Source of the DNA: Euptelea pleiosperma
Lineage: Eukaryota > Streptophyta > Magnoliopsida > Ranunculales > Eupteleaceae
Length of the DNA stretch: 64,000 nucleotides
Reading direction: 5' to 3'
Assembly (NCBI GenBank): GCA_035048495.1
Contig: CM068545.1
Coordinates: 13,661,702 to 13,725,701 of the forward strand
Shown here piece by piece: positions 27,701 to 38,800 of the stretch (position 1 is its first letter; every line of letters begins with the position of its first letter). The position numbers were made by a program, and so were the translations under genes. The notes under the pieces were generated by a model. It worked only from the letters and a program-made list of their open reading frames with translations. It did no database searches and was not told the DNA's origin.

Positions 27701-29813
27701 ACTTTCTTCGACAAGGACAAGACATCACAAAAAATCTTCAAGATATAGTAAACTTCTATTTTTTTTTTTTGTGCTTTATATATGATTTTATCAAAAAAAT
27801 TCAGTTAAAATATTTTCCTTGGAAATATTTTGTGTGATCGTTCATGGTATTTTGAGAGTAGAATATTTTCCTTGGCCCATGCACTAAAATTATGGCAAAA
27901 ATCACCCCAAAATGATTAAAGTAATTTCAAGTTTCAACTCATCATGACAGCAACAACCAATGACTGATCATCATCATTCTTTTGCATCTTTCCCGAATAT
28001 GAGGAGAAAATATTGCGCCCAATGATTGTGTGCCACATATACCCATGTTACTTTTTAAAACCAAATCCTAAACTCTAGTATATGTTAGTTTAGAAACCAA
28101 ATTTAACTCCTCTGGTTCTCTCTCTCTTAGTAGACAAATGTAAAAGGGTCGGGTTCCGGTGACCAACAGTTTTGACCAGCATTTTTGACCAACACCTTGG
28201 CATACCCTCATAGAAGATGAATCAATGGCTGATTTTTGCTGAGGACGATCTCTATGGTGAGGAGATCATCCTCACAAAAATTCAAATCATTCTGATATTC
28301 ATAGACTGGTTTAGAAGTTGAAGAATTATAGACCGTCCATTTTAACCATGTAACTTGGAAACCACATCTAACAGGGTTAGAAATTTCAGAATGGACTGAT
28401 GTTTTGTTGGGGATATCTATATGGTAAGGAGATCATCCTCAGCAAAAATCAGCCATTGATTCATATTCTATGAGGGTACACCAAGGTGTTGGTCAAAAAT
28501 GTTGGTCAAAACCGTTTTTAGAGAAGATATTTTTGAAGGCTCAGGCTCGGTCATGGATTTCAAGAATCCAACTGTGGTTGTCAGTGCCGAGTTACCCCTT
28601 TTTCTGACCATATTCGGTGTTCGAGCTTGGCTGTGGTTTTCACGAATCCAACAGCTCGGCACTGACAACCACCGTTGGATTCTTGAAATCACCGGCCGAG
28701 CACACGAACACCAAGAGGGGTCCCTCAAAAAAATAGGGGGCATTCATTGGATTCACTTTTTGCTAAAGCACAACCATCATTGGATTGTCGAAATCGCGCC
28801 CGAGAGCAGATGCCTCGGGCGTTGGTCCAAAAAGTTGGTCCCCCCAAGCTTGACCCTTTTTGAATTGGAAATTTAGATGGTGCCACCATACATGCATGCT
28901 ATTTTATTTTTTATAGACATAATAAAGTAAAGGGTTGCATGATAACGTAAAAAAAAAATGTGTTATTTGTATGTAGTGGTATCAAACATTTGCATCATGG
29001 TTGACTGAAGCTGAGTGGAGCAAAAGCGGATACGTTCCATCAATAGACGAATACCTAAGAACTGGGATGATCTCTGTTGCTGTACACACTCTAGTTCTTC
29101 CTGCGTCATGTTTGTTGACTTCAAGCCTTCCAAAACATATGTTGAGACGTGCTCAATATAAAACAATTACGAAATTGTTGATGGTTTCAACTCGTTTACT
29201 CAACGATATTCAAAGCTACCAGGTAAAACAAAGTTCTCTTCATCAATATTTTCATTTATTTCTTTTATTGTCAATAAGATTTATTTATTTTTGCATTTTT
29301 CAGAAGGAAATGGAGGACGGAAAAATGAACCTTGTTTTACTGCACTTGAAAGAAAATCCACAGGACGGCATCCAAGAATCGATTGCTTATATACAAAAGA
29401 TATTGGATAAAACGAAGAAAGAGTTACTTGAGCATGTTTTAATGGATCACATTAGTTATATGCCCAAACCAAGCAAACAACTCTATTTATCTGGTTTGAA
29501 AGTGTTTCAAATGTTTTTCAATTCCAGCAATGGGTTTGATTCCGACACGGAGATGTTTAGCAACATTAATAAGGCGATTTATCATCCTTTGGAGGTAGAA
29601 ATTCAACGTTCGCAGCCCGTAAAGCCGCTACTACCACATCATGGATCAAACAAGTGGATTTCAACAACAAATGCGCAACTTATTGCTCAAAAACCCAATA
29701 AGCATCATGGTTGGCAAAGCTTCCAAACAATTAAGATTTCCTGTACTAAATCTAAAGGCTGGTGCGGAGTAACCAAGTTTACTGTACCAAAATCCACACT
29801 TCGCATGGTTTGA
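24775..29813 (+). CDS. TPS-e/f class I terpene synthase, linalool/geranyllinalool synthase type, twelve exons
   Basis: A terpene synthase that ionises a prenyl diphosphate to an acyclic or cyclic terpene. Exons: 24775-25093, 25247-25439, 25530-25750, 25866-25989, 26285-26400, 26501-26730, 26940-27055, 27126-27224, 27312-27527, 27618-27747, 28977-29222, 29304-29813. They join without a stop to 839 residues, with GT-AG borders, matching the twelve-exon plan of linalool synthase. SAYDTAW (32-38) and QNEDGFWGE (64-72) mark the ancestral gamma-beta part. The class II DxDD motif is absent. Class I metal motifs are complete: DDFFD at 524-528 and NDIQSYQKE at 664-672. The protein starts almost directly at the SAYDTAW region, so no plastid transit peptide is evident and a cytosolic or ER location, with FPP or GGPP as substrate, is inferred. 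Blocks such as RLLRMHGYHVSPW and YRATDLMFSGEEE fit the TPS-f subgroup. A C-terminal tail of roughly 80 residues follows the catalytic domain. Product specificity cannot be read from sequence. Confidence 0.93.
28143..28857. mobile_element. Nested foldback elements in TPS intron 10
   Basis: The 1229-bp intron 27748-28976 is mostly this unit. Outer ends AAGGGTCGGG..GGTGACCAAC and GTTGGTCC..AGCTTGACCCTTT are inverted repeats. Inside are two palindromic parts, 28180-28500 (arms with GACCAACACCTTGG and CCAAGGTGTTGGTC) and 28548-28720 (arms with CAACTGTGGTTGTCAGTGCC and its complement). All share family features with 9519-9729 and 62869-63077. The splice acceptor at 28975-28976 lies 118 bp beyond the unit. 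Frames at 28468-28876 come from this repeat. Confidence 0.6.
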
Positions 29814-29910
29814 GATGGAATATTCACTAGGAATCTGACTCATTGTTGCTTGCCCTAGATGTCCACTTTAGTATGATGTGTACGACATTGATATACTCTT
29901 TATGAATTTG

Positions 29911-29916
29911 AATAAG
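29911..29916 (+). terminator. Possible terpene synthase polyadenylation signal
   Basis: AATAAG, a near-canonical hexamer, occurs 98 bp after the stop codon in AT-rich sequence. No perfect AATAAA is present closer to the stop. Confidence 0.35.
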
Positions 29917-30003
29917 AAGAAATTTCTGTCTACTTTGATATAAGTAATAATATGGTGTAATTTTCTCCTTTTATTGAGTATTGCAAACATACCCAACTAG
30001 GAG

Positions 30004-30008
<5 letters not shown>

Positions 30009-30073
<65 letters not shown>
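30009..30073. repeat. Microsatellite (TA)n(GA)n
   Basis: About ten TA units are followed by more than twenty GA units, directly after the terpene synthase 3' region. Confidence 0.95.
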
Positions 30074-30075
<2 letters not shown>

Positions 30076-30675
30076 ATGAAGCTTAAGAGCTTGAACACTC
30101 TCCACTGTCAGGATGTCAGTTTCCTCTACTAAGAACCCATAAACATTAAATATGGGTTAAAATACATGTTTAATCGCTTTTATTCTTATTTTGGATTTTT
30201 TTTTGGTTTGTAGTTTGGTTTGGAGAATTTTGTTTTTAAATTTTTTTGGGTTTTGGTGTTTTCTTTTTGGAAGAATTTTTTCCTTAATCTTTATAGGTTT
30301 TAGTGTTTTGATAATAATATCATCATAGATTTTGTAAATTTTATGGGTTTAATCCGAAAGGGACTAAACTTTTTTGATTATCGAATAAAAATTTGGAATA
30401 TTAGATAAACTGGAGCCAATATAATATAATTAAGTATCCCATGCATGGTCTCATTGAGTCCCAACTCATATAAAACCGCCTCAGGCCTGGTCCGTTTTAC
30501 ACCCCCACAAATTACAAAGGTGCTAAAGAAAGGACCCTCCTCATCGAGTCTACAATCCGGATAGGGAATTGGAACAGGCTAAGCGCTCGGTAGCACGCCG
30601 AATACACAAGTTCAAGCGTGTGATGCCGGAACTCCTCATAATTGGACTTTGTATTGAAAATATTGAGTCCGATGC

Positions 30676-31110
30676 CTAGTTACGTTGTGTTGTTAAGTTC
30701 GGATATATATGGTTAAAGTTTGAGACGGGAAAAGTTCGGGCGTGATTCGTTTCCGAGCTAAAAAGAATTGAACAATAATTCGGTCAAAAAATTCGAGGAA
30801 CGACAAAAGTTCGTAACTGCTTTTATTTTTGTTTAGTTCGTCCATGATCCAAAAATTCGACATTTTAAAATTTCGCAATAAAAATATAAAGGTGTTTAAG
30901 ACTAAGAAGAGATTAAAACTGTTGACAGGTCCCCACTTACTCGAGCGGTGGATAAATTGTTAATCTTCATCGTTTTGAAACCTGGTTAAATTGACAAAAT
31001 TAATCGTTTAAAAGTCATTCACGTCCTATTCAATACAAAATATTCGTTATCCAATACAAAATTGTGAATTATTCATATTTGTTGACGTGTTCATCTATAA
31101 TTCGGCAACC
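30676..31110. repeat. Decayed relative of the hAT element at 60075-60861
   Basis: GTTGTTAAGTTCGGATA, GGGAAAAGTTCG, AATTCGGTCAAAAAATTCGA and AAAAGTTCG follow in the same order as in the intact element. A TTCGGCAACCGCC near 31100 may be the degraded right end (compare CTTGGCAACTAGG). No target duplication could be matched. Confidence 0.45.
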
Positions 31111-33154
31111 GCCTAAAAAGTGATTAATTCATGACTTAATTGCGAATCAATGGGGAATTTAACAACTAGGGTCTGATGGGCATTATCCCCATGTGAACTT
31201 GCTGAACGCATAAATGCACCACCTGGCACACTCTGTCTCCCCGTGATCAATGAATGATTGGCGCACCACTTACACCCCAACAATCAGTGAGACCGGTGAT
31301 CTCTAGCTGTTGGACAGAAGCTTATTTCATGGTGATTTTTAGCCGTTGGATTCAAGATATTTTTGGCACTGAAATCGGCTCGATATCACTAATCAGGTGA
31401 AACTTTGGTATGTGGTCCCTCCTTAGGAGAGAGAAAAAAAGGCTAGGACATAGGATTCTCTATCAAAACTTTGATAGAGAAATCCCCGAGAACTGTTACG
31501 TACGACCCCATGAATGCTTGGTACCTCTTGGTAACTAAGCACTAAAATCAGCCTGGTAGGTGTTTACTAGTCGTGCGATTCAAGCACTATTTCATCATGC
31601 TGATGTTGTAAAAGTAATTAAATCCAATTGTAGAAATCAGCAATCAGGATAATTAATTTTCGGTGTATAGGCCCACCAAGCTGTTGCGCAAACATTGGCG
31701 TGGCTAGTGGGCCCCAAGCGTGGTAGGAACTAGGAACTAGAAACTGAGTTTGCTTTACCCGGTTGGACCAAAAATATTTCCCTAGCAGTAAGATTGGCAC
31801 AAGCCTCTTGTGGGTCGCAAAACCTTTTTGTTTCAGACTTTAACGTTAATGGCCGTTATAGCGGTTATCCTGTTTTTTTTAGTAAACAACAATAGAACGG
31901 GAAATAATAGAACGAGGTTGAAGTGTTACTGTTATAACGGCCGCTTTTTACACCATGTTACCAAGGTAGATCGCAATCCCTTGGAAGTTACGCCCATCCA
32001 TGAGGATTGTTCAATGGGCTGAAAGCAACTTGTATAGCTTGAACTGCAAACCAAACAACAAATTTCAGTAAACAGCCGAAAGATCAAAAAAGGAAATCAG
32101 AGCTCTCACTCAATCCAAAAACTTGAGCTTCCACCGAAGCAATGGCATTATGTATCCTGATCATTTACAGATAAGAGGATCGATGGAAAGCTCGAGAGAA
32201 AAACAAGAAATGACTGACTTTTTGAAGGATAAATTACCGTCAGTTCTACGCCTTTCAAGACTTTTAACAGACATTCAACACTGCATTGGAGAGAAAGCTC
32301 AGATCTTCTTCTTTGTCTGGTTTTCGCCGTTAAAGAAGAGAAGACAAGAGATACGAAGTTTACAGGGACAAAGAGAGATAGTAGGAGAGAGGGAGAGGAG
32401 AAGATGGAAAGAGTTTGAAAGAAGGGAGTGTCTGAGTCTGTGTTGACATCTGAGCTTCTGACCACATGATCCTTTCCGGATTCGGATGGCTGAGCTTTCG
32501 ACAACACGCCCAATTCCCAAGCTCGAGCTTCTGATTCTCGACTCTTTATGGTTGGAATTTAACAAGCTTCAAAAAAGTTTGACGTGTGGCTTTTGTACGG
32601 CTTCATTCAACTCTGCACAAGCTACGACCCTAGATCCTTAACTCCACTCAAGATCAGAGTTAAAGCTTTCCTTTTGAGAGGTAAGAAAAAATATTGATTG
32701 ATCACTGCTCCCCTGTTTCATCTTTGAAATTAAACTTTCAAATTGAAACTCAGATTTGATTTACAAAGCCCCTCTTTTTTACTTCAACAAAAAATCCGCC
32801 ACTATTTATTTACTTTTGCAAAACAAAAAACCCTCTTTTTGTTGGCAAAGTTTACCCCCCTCTCTCCATCTCCTCCGACACCCTTGTCATCGTCTGAAGA
32901 GAGGTTGCTGACTATAGCCACTCTATACTTGGCGTCGTTCTCGCATTCGAATTGTTGAGGAAGTCGTCGTTCTCCAATTAGAATTCCTTCTCTCTCTCTT
33001 TCATGGGATTTTTTTTTCAAAAATCCATTGATTATATACATGTTTGACCCATCCCCAGGTGGATCTGGATCTACGAGTAAAAGAAGTCTTTAAATTATCC
33101 CAAAACGTACCTCTTGGTGATAAATAAAATAAGTTTTAAATATTCTAGGAATAA
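31111..33154. other. Intergenic sequence with repeat fragments, no gene recognised
   Basis: 31290-31430 carries foldback-family motifs (ATCACTAATCAGG). 31840-31965 holds an inverted pair of GGCCGTTATAGCGG / TTATAACGGCCGC typical of the hAT MITE family. Open frames on both strands at 32123-32565 and 32743-33041 are purine/pyrimidine-biased and show no known domain, so an unrecognised small gene here cannot be fully excluded. Confidence 0.4.
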
Positions 33155-33803
33155 CTATTGGTAGAAAGTTTGGGGCAAAATCTGAGTTCTAGTTAGAAAA
33201 CTACAGTCAATTGTAGGTTCAGGTATTTAAGACTTAGAACTGAAGTTTTTTTCGGGACCTTGACGTTCAAATCGGCAAACGAGGTCCAAATCTCCCAAAA
33301 CCTCTTCTAACACTTTAAACGTATTGAAACAAATATGTTGGTAGAGACAAGGTTAAAATCTGAGTTCTTATTGAAAAATTGTAGTCAGTTGTAGGTTTAG
33401 GCATTTAAGATTTATAATTGAAGTCCATTTTGGGACCTCGTCACTCAAATCGAATAAATGAGGTCCGATCTCCCGAAACCTCTTCCAACATTTGAAATGT
33501 GTTAAAACAAATGTGTTGAAAGAGATGGAGTCAAAATCTGAGTTCTGGTTGAAAAATTATAGTGAATTATAGGTTTTGGCATTTAAGACTTAGAACTAAA
33601 GTCCATTTTAGGACCTCGACGCCGAAATCGGGAAAATGATGTCCGAATCTCTTGAAACTACTTCCAACACTTCAAACGTGTTGAAACAAATGTGTTGGAA
33701 GAGATTGGGTCAAAATTTGAGTTCCGATTGAGAAACTATAGTCCGTTTTAGGTTTATGAATTTAAGACTTGGAACTGAGGTCCATTTCGGGACTTCGACG
33801 CCC
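33155..33803. repeat. Tandem repeat, 178-bp period, about 3.6 copies
   Basis: The anchor TCTGAGTTCT occurs at 33181, 33359 and 33537 and as TTTGAGTTCC at 33716, so the spacings are 178, 178 and 179 bp. Each unit also contains GGGACCTCG-type, AACCTCTTCCAACA-type and GTGTTGAAACAAATGTGTTG-type blocks in fixed order. The copies differ by scattered substitutions. The unit length is that of nucleosome-sized plant satellites, but the array is very short. Confidence 0.88.
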
Positions 33804-34783
33804 CTTCATAAGAAAAAAAGTTGAAGAGGTTTGCCTTCGTAAAGCTTCATTCACTGTGCTCCTAAAAAAGACAACAAGAGACAAAAAAAAAAAAATTAAA
33901 GCAACAATAACGAAAAAGATCAGAATGACAAGACAAAAAGAAATCGGGAGATAACAAGCACATGAAGAGGTGTGGAGGAGAAAGAGTGTCGGGGGCTGCT
34001 ACGTTGTGACACCTACGCTATGTCCTTTTATATATATACACAAAACATTACACGCACTACCACGGTACTCCACATCTACTTTTTAGGTATGTTCACGCAT
34101 AACGCTATGAACATCTACCATGGCCCAACTAATGAGAAAGGCCTAAACTGAGCCCGAGTCTAAAGTAGGCTTTATGGGCCATGAAACTTGCCGCCTGAAC
34201 ATAGTTAACCCGACTTGGGTGTCCAACTATTTCTCTTTGGGCCTGTTCCCTGAGAACTTGATATGCCCCACCATAGGTTGGTAATGATAGACATTTACCA
34301 GATATCTCCACCATTCATGGGCCGAACTATCAGATCCAAGGGCTTGGCAGATTTGAACAAAGCCCAATCCTCATGACTTAGGGGCTTGATAAAGACATGA
34401 GAGAGAATGCTGTAGAGGATACATTGATTTTGGGATCCGAGTTGGTGTTTGACCAACCTTATTTTTCTTATTTTTTGTTCATAAAATATGAGCATCGTCG
34501 ATTTAGGACCCAACTTATGTGTTGAACTTTGGATCCTTGGGCCCACCTTGAAAATCCCGGATTGCCACTTTGATGAATCAATCTTTCCGCCATTAGATGG
34601 AGGAAAGTCCTTGAATGTCCCTGTAGGACAATTAGTCAACTTAGTTGAAAATCTCCATTAAAGATTGGCGTCCATGAAGAACAATCAGCAAGGATTCGCA
34701 TCCTTGTAGGACAATCCGTAAAGATAACATCAAATGAATTATTTACGGCACACTTGAAGCGTGGTTGACCCGTTGGTGAAAAA

Positions 34784-34966
34784 GATAGGACTCCTAAGAA
34801 GCAGGGAGTAGTACAAAAGATATAACTCCCAAGAAGCGAAGAGTATAAAACGATGTAACTTTGAAAAAGCAAAGAGTACAAAAAAGATGCGTAACTCCCA
34901 AAAAGTGGAGGGTGCAAAAGATATGACTTCCAAAAAGTAGAGGGTGCAAAAGATGTGACTCTCAGG
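34784..34966. repeat. Minisatellite, unit about 32 bp, 5-6 copies
   Basis: The repeated unit reads approximately GATATAACTCCCAAGAAG then CGAAGAGTACAAAA, with units starting near 34784, 34818, 34853, 34887 and 34920 and a partial last one. Units vary in length by 1-4 bp. The surrounding 33810-35740 shows no recognisable gene. Confidence 0.75.
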
Positions 34967-35740
34967 ATGTCGATGACACATGACCAAATCTATACAACTC
35001 ATGCAAAAGTTGACACTCTCGCAGAGGCCACACCAAAAAATGAAAAAAAGAAAAATGTAATAGTTCGATTAACCATCTTCGAACAAATAGGTTCTGAAGA
35101 GGTACAAATACTTGTAAATAAAAATATCTCAATAATTATGTCTGTACGGGAGAAAAGTGGGATCAGAAAAACTTGTTATCAACAATGTATTGACAGTCAC
35201 TTTTACCATCATAAAGAACGATGAAGGTCTTAAAAGCACACACTATCAAAGAATATCGATGTAGAAGTGATTAGTCAAAGTGGAAAGAAGTAATCTATAC
35301 AGAGTTAAATTTATTTAATATGAAATATTAAGACCTATAGTTATGACACTAGAAGCTATAAAGCCTGTAAGTCACAAGGCAGATCACAAGTATAAAAAAT
35401 ATGAGATTGTCAAATATAAGGCATGACTCGTAACATAAGGTTTCCTGTAGAGACCCATTATAGATTATGAATAAATGTATTTCTCTATGATGAATGCAAT
35501 TACATTTCAATTTTTAAGTAGGTTCACAGTCTTAGAAGGATGACATGTGTCTTATGGACGTGGTTACAATATATTTATATAAAATGTTGGACACAAATAT
35601 CTATATGACAATTCTAGAATGGCTCAAATTGCCTAAGCAAATGCTTCAAAACCACATAGTGTGTACGTAATCAAACTACTATAATCCCTGTATAGATTAA
35701 AGTAATTTGGAAGCATATCGTATCACCGCCTCATCGAATA

Positions 35741-35744
35741 CCTA

Positions 35745-35779
<35 letters not shown>

Positions 35780-35790
35780 TGTGTGTGTGT
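35741..35790. repeat. Microsatellite (GT)n
   Basis: Twenty or more GT units with one GCGC interruption lie shortly before the LTR starting at 35811. Confidence 0.95.
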
Positions 35791-35810
35791 TAACAATGTA
35801 ATACTCTCAT

Positions 35811-38800
35811 TGAAACTAGGGTTTTTTCGCGTCATTGGATTTGGAAACTCTAATTTCAACACATTTGTAAATTGATCCGATTTTATCCTATAAAATTCAG
35901 AAATTTTAGCATAGGGATTCGTGTCGGATGTCGATCCGCACTCGGGGTTAATTTGCGCAATTCGAGAACATAAAATGATGGAATTTTGCGAATAAAATAG
36001 ACATTAAGAGAGAAAATAAACAAAAACTAGAGAGAGAACTAAGAGATTATTCTAGAGAGAGAAAGCTAAAGGAGGATAGAGAAAGGGAGAGAGATAGAGA
36101 GAGGAAGTTACCTCTCTCTACTTACCGGAGAAAGGATCGGCCGGAGAAGATGACGTGCTGCTCAAAGTTTGGAGAATCGGCCATGGATACGTGGTTTGTA
36201 GATAGCGTTCCAGGCTTGAGGGAGAGTTTTGGTGGTCCATGTGGTCACGACCAGCTTGTTTGGGCAGGATGGAGAGGCTGAAGAGGTGCCATAGTGAGAG
36301 GAACGGTGCTGTGAAGGAGATAGCGGCTTGCAGGTGCTTTGAATGGTGCAGATCGCCGGTGTATGAAGAGCTGTTGATCGACCTTCCAAGTTGCTGGAAG
36401 GAGGAGCACCAGCAGATCTACAACTTGGAGATCGCAACGATGATGTAATGAAACACATCGGGGGAGAGGTTGCTATTTCGGCAAATGCCAGCGATAACGG
36501 CGGACTGTTGTGGTGGAGGTGGTAGAGGAGGCCGGTGCAGACCACCTCCTCCTCTCTTCTTCTTCTTTTCTTCTTCTCTATTTCTTTTTTATTTTCTTGT
36601 TCTGGTTTTTTCTTTGCTTGGAAGAAATAGACCAGCAGAAGAAGAGGGTCATGCCTGGGGTTTTAGGAGAGGCCCAAGAGAAAGAGGTGGGCGGTCCGTC
36701 TTTAATGGCAGAAACGTGGTGGGGTTTTGTGGTGTGGAGCGGCTAGGAGCATAGAAGAAGGTGGATGGAATGGGGGGGTGAAGATGACGGTTGGGTTCCT
36801 CCCTGTTGGCAGCAACAATCGAGATGAAGGGAGCTACTGGACGGTGCACACCAGCACGTGAAATGGAGGAGGTGCAGACCGCCTTCTCCTCTCTTCTTTT
36901 TCTCCTCCCTTTTTTTTTTTCTGGTTTTCTCCTCTTCTTCTTTTTAAGGGAAAACGATTTTGGAGAATGAGAGGGGAGGTCGAGATTGGCTGATGGCTAG
37001 GGTTTGATGGGGGGTAGAGAGTGGAGAAAACAAAAATGAGAGAAGAGATGCTCTAACGTGGGAGAGAGACCTCCCTCATCTTCCCCTCTTTCTATTTATA
37101 TAGATATTGGCTTTTAGGGTTTTATTTTGGGTAGATTTGGGTTGTGGGAACGTGTGAGAATATTTTCCCTTAGCTAGTGGACCCCACCACCTTTGCTTCA
37201 TGGCCTTGTTGCCACCATTGCATATTGAAAGTAGGGTTTTTCCGTGTCGTCGAATCGGAAACCCCGGTTTCAACACATTTTTGATTTGATCCTTCTATTT
37301 CACTATTTATTTCTGCAAAATATTCAAGCTTGTATAGTGGACAATGTCGGATGTCGATCCTCACTCGGGGGTTAGAGAACACGCATTAAAGAACATACAA
37401 TGACGAATTTTTCCACAGAAAATGCCACCAAAGAAGATGGAGAGGTGAGAGTAGTGATTAATGATCACTTTTTAAAACATTTTTTTTTCAAAGAGATTGC
37501 TAAATTCATCTTAGTAGAAATAATAAAAAAATTCAAAGAAACATCATTCTCATAAAATCAACCTTATTCATTAAATTCAAAGTCTTACAATTAAGGAATC
37601 CAGTACACTTATTGAAATTTAAATCTACTTCAAAATAAACTAAAACATTTGGATATAGAGAGGGAAAGAGAAGAGAGAGAGAGAGAAAGGGAGAAAGTCC
37701 TAGAGAGAGAAAAGGAGAAAAGAGGAAGAAACTCACCTTAAGGCTGACCGTTAGATCGAGATCGACCATTGGATTGGCCTTGAGATGAATCGGTGGGTCG
37801 GTTGTTGGCCAAGTTTGGTCAGCAAAGTGTTGGGTGCATGGTGGAGATAAAACTCCACGTTGCAAGAGGAGCAGCAAGTCGATGGAGTGGATGGAGAGGA
37901 ACCCACAAAAAAGTCAAGTTCACCACGTTGGTGGAGGGAGACTGATGTGCACCAGTCCACAACGTGAAGGGAGGAAGAGGCGCACCATTATTGACTTGCA
38001 AGCTGGTGTTGCAAGGTTCAACACCGAAAAACACTTTGCTGGTGGTGGTATTGTTTGGGGCAGCCGACAGTGGAGCTTTGGGAACTTACCTGAGTGGAGC
38101 ACGGTGCAGCTTCATGATGGAGGAGAAGGGTGGTGGTAGCCGGCCCAGCAATGGAGGACGATCCTCCTCCTTCTTCCTTTTTTTTTTTTTTTTTTTTTTT
38201 TCTATTTTTCTATTTTTTTATTTTTTTATTTTTTTGGCAGAATGGTGAGGATAGCTGGAGAGCATGAGAAGCTGGTTGAGAGGGGGAGAAGCGTGGAAGA
38301 GATGTGGACGGCTACCGGAGAGAAGAGAGGGGCGGTTTGGGTTTTAAAAAAAAAATTAGAAAGTGAGGGACGTGGGAGCCTCTAACGGCTTAAAGTTTTA
38401 TGGGTTCTCATGGGAGAGAATTCTGAAAATGGAGAGGAGATGATTGGGGCGTGGAGATGGAAGAGAACGTGGGAGACAGAGGTGATGGTGGCGTTGGTTT
38501 CACTGGCGAACTAGTGGCGGAAGAGGAGCAAGGGGCGTTGTTGTTGCTGTCACCCCAAAGAGGATTTTGAAGACACCTCACTTGTTCGCCGGGGAAGAAG
38601 AACCAGTCCGACGAGGACGGTTACGGTGAGCAGTGGAGATGGAGGTTGCTGGCCGGAGTTGCAGGCTGCAACTCCGGTGATAAAGATGAAAAAGATGAAG
38701 AAGATTGAGAAGAGAAAGAAGAAAAAGAAGGAAAAGAATGAGACCAAAGAAGAGGGAAAAACGTGGGGAAGGGTTTTGGGGAAGGATTGGAAGAGATTGG

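Noticed and set aside
36162..36754. Overlapping frames on both strands near 36.2-36.8 kb
   Set aside because: They fall inside the older LTR and reflect GGAGGAGG/TTCTTCTT low-complexity tracts.
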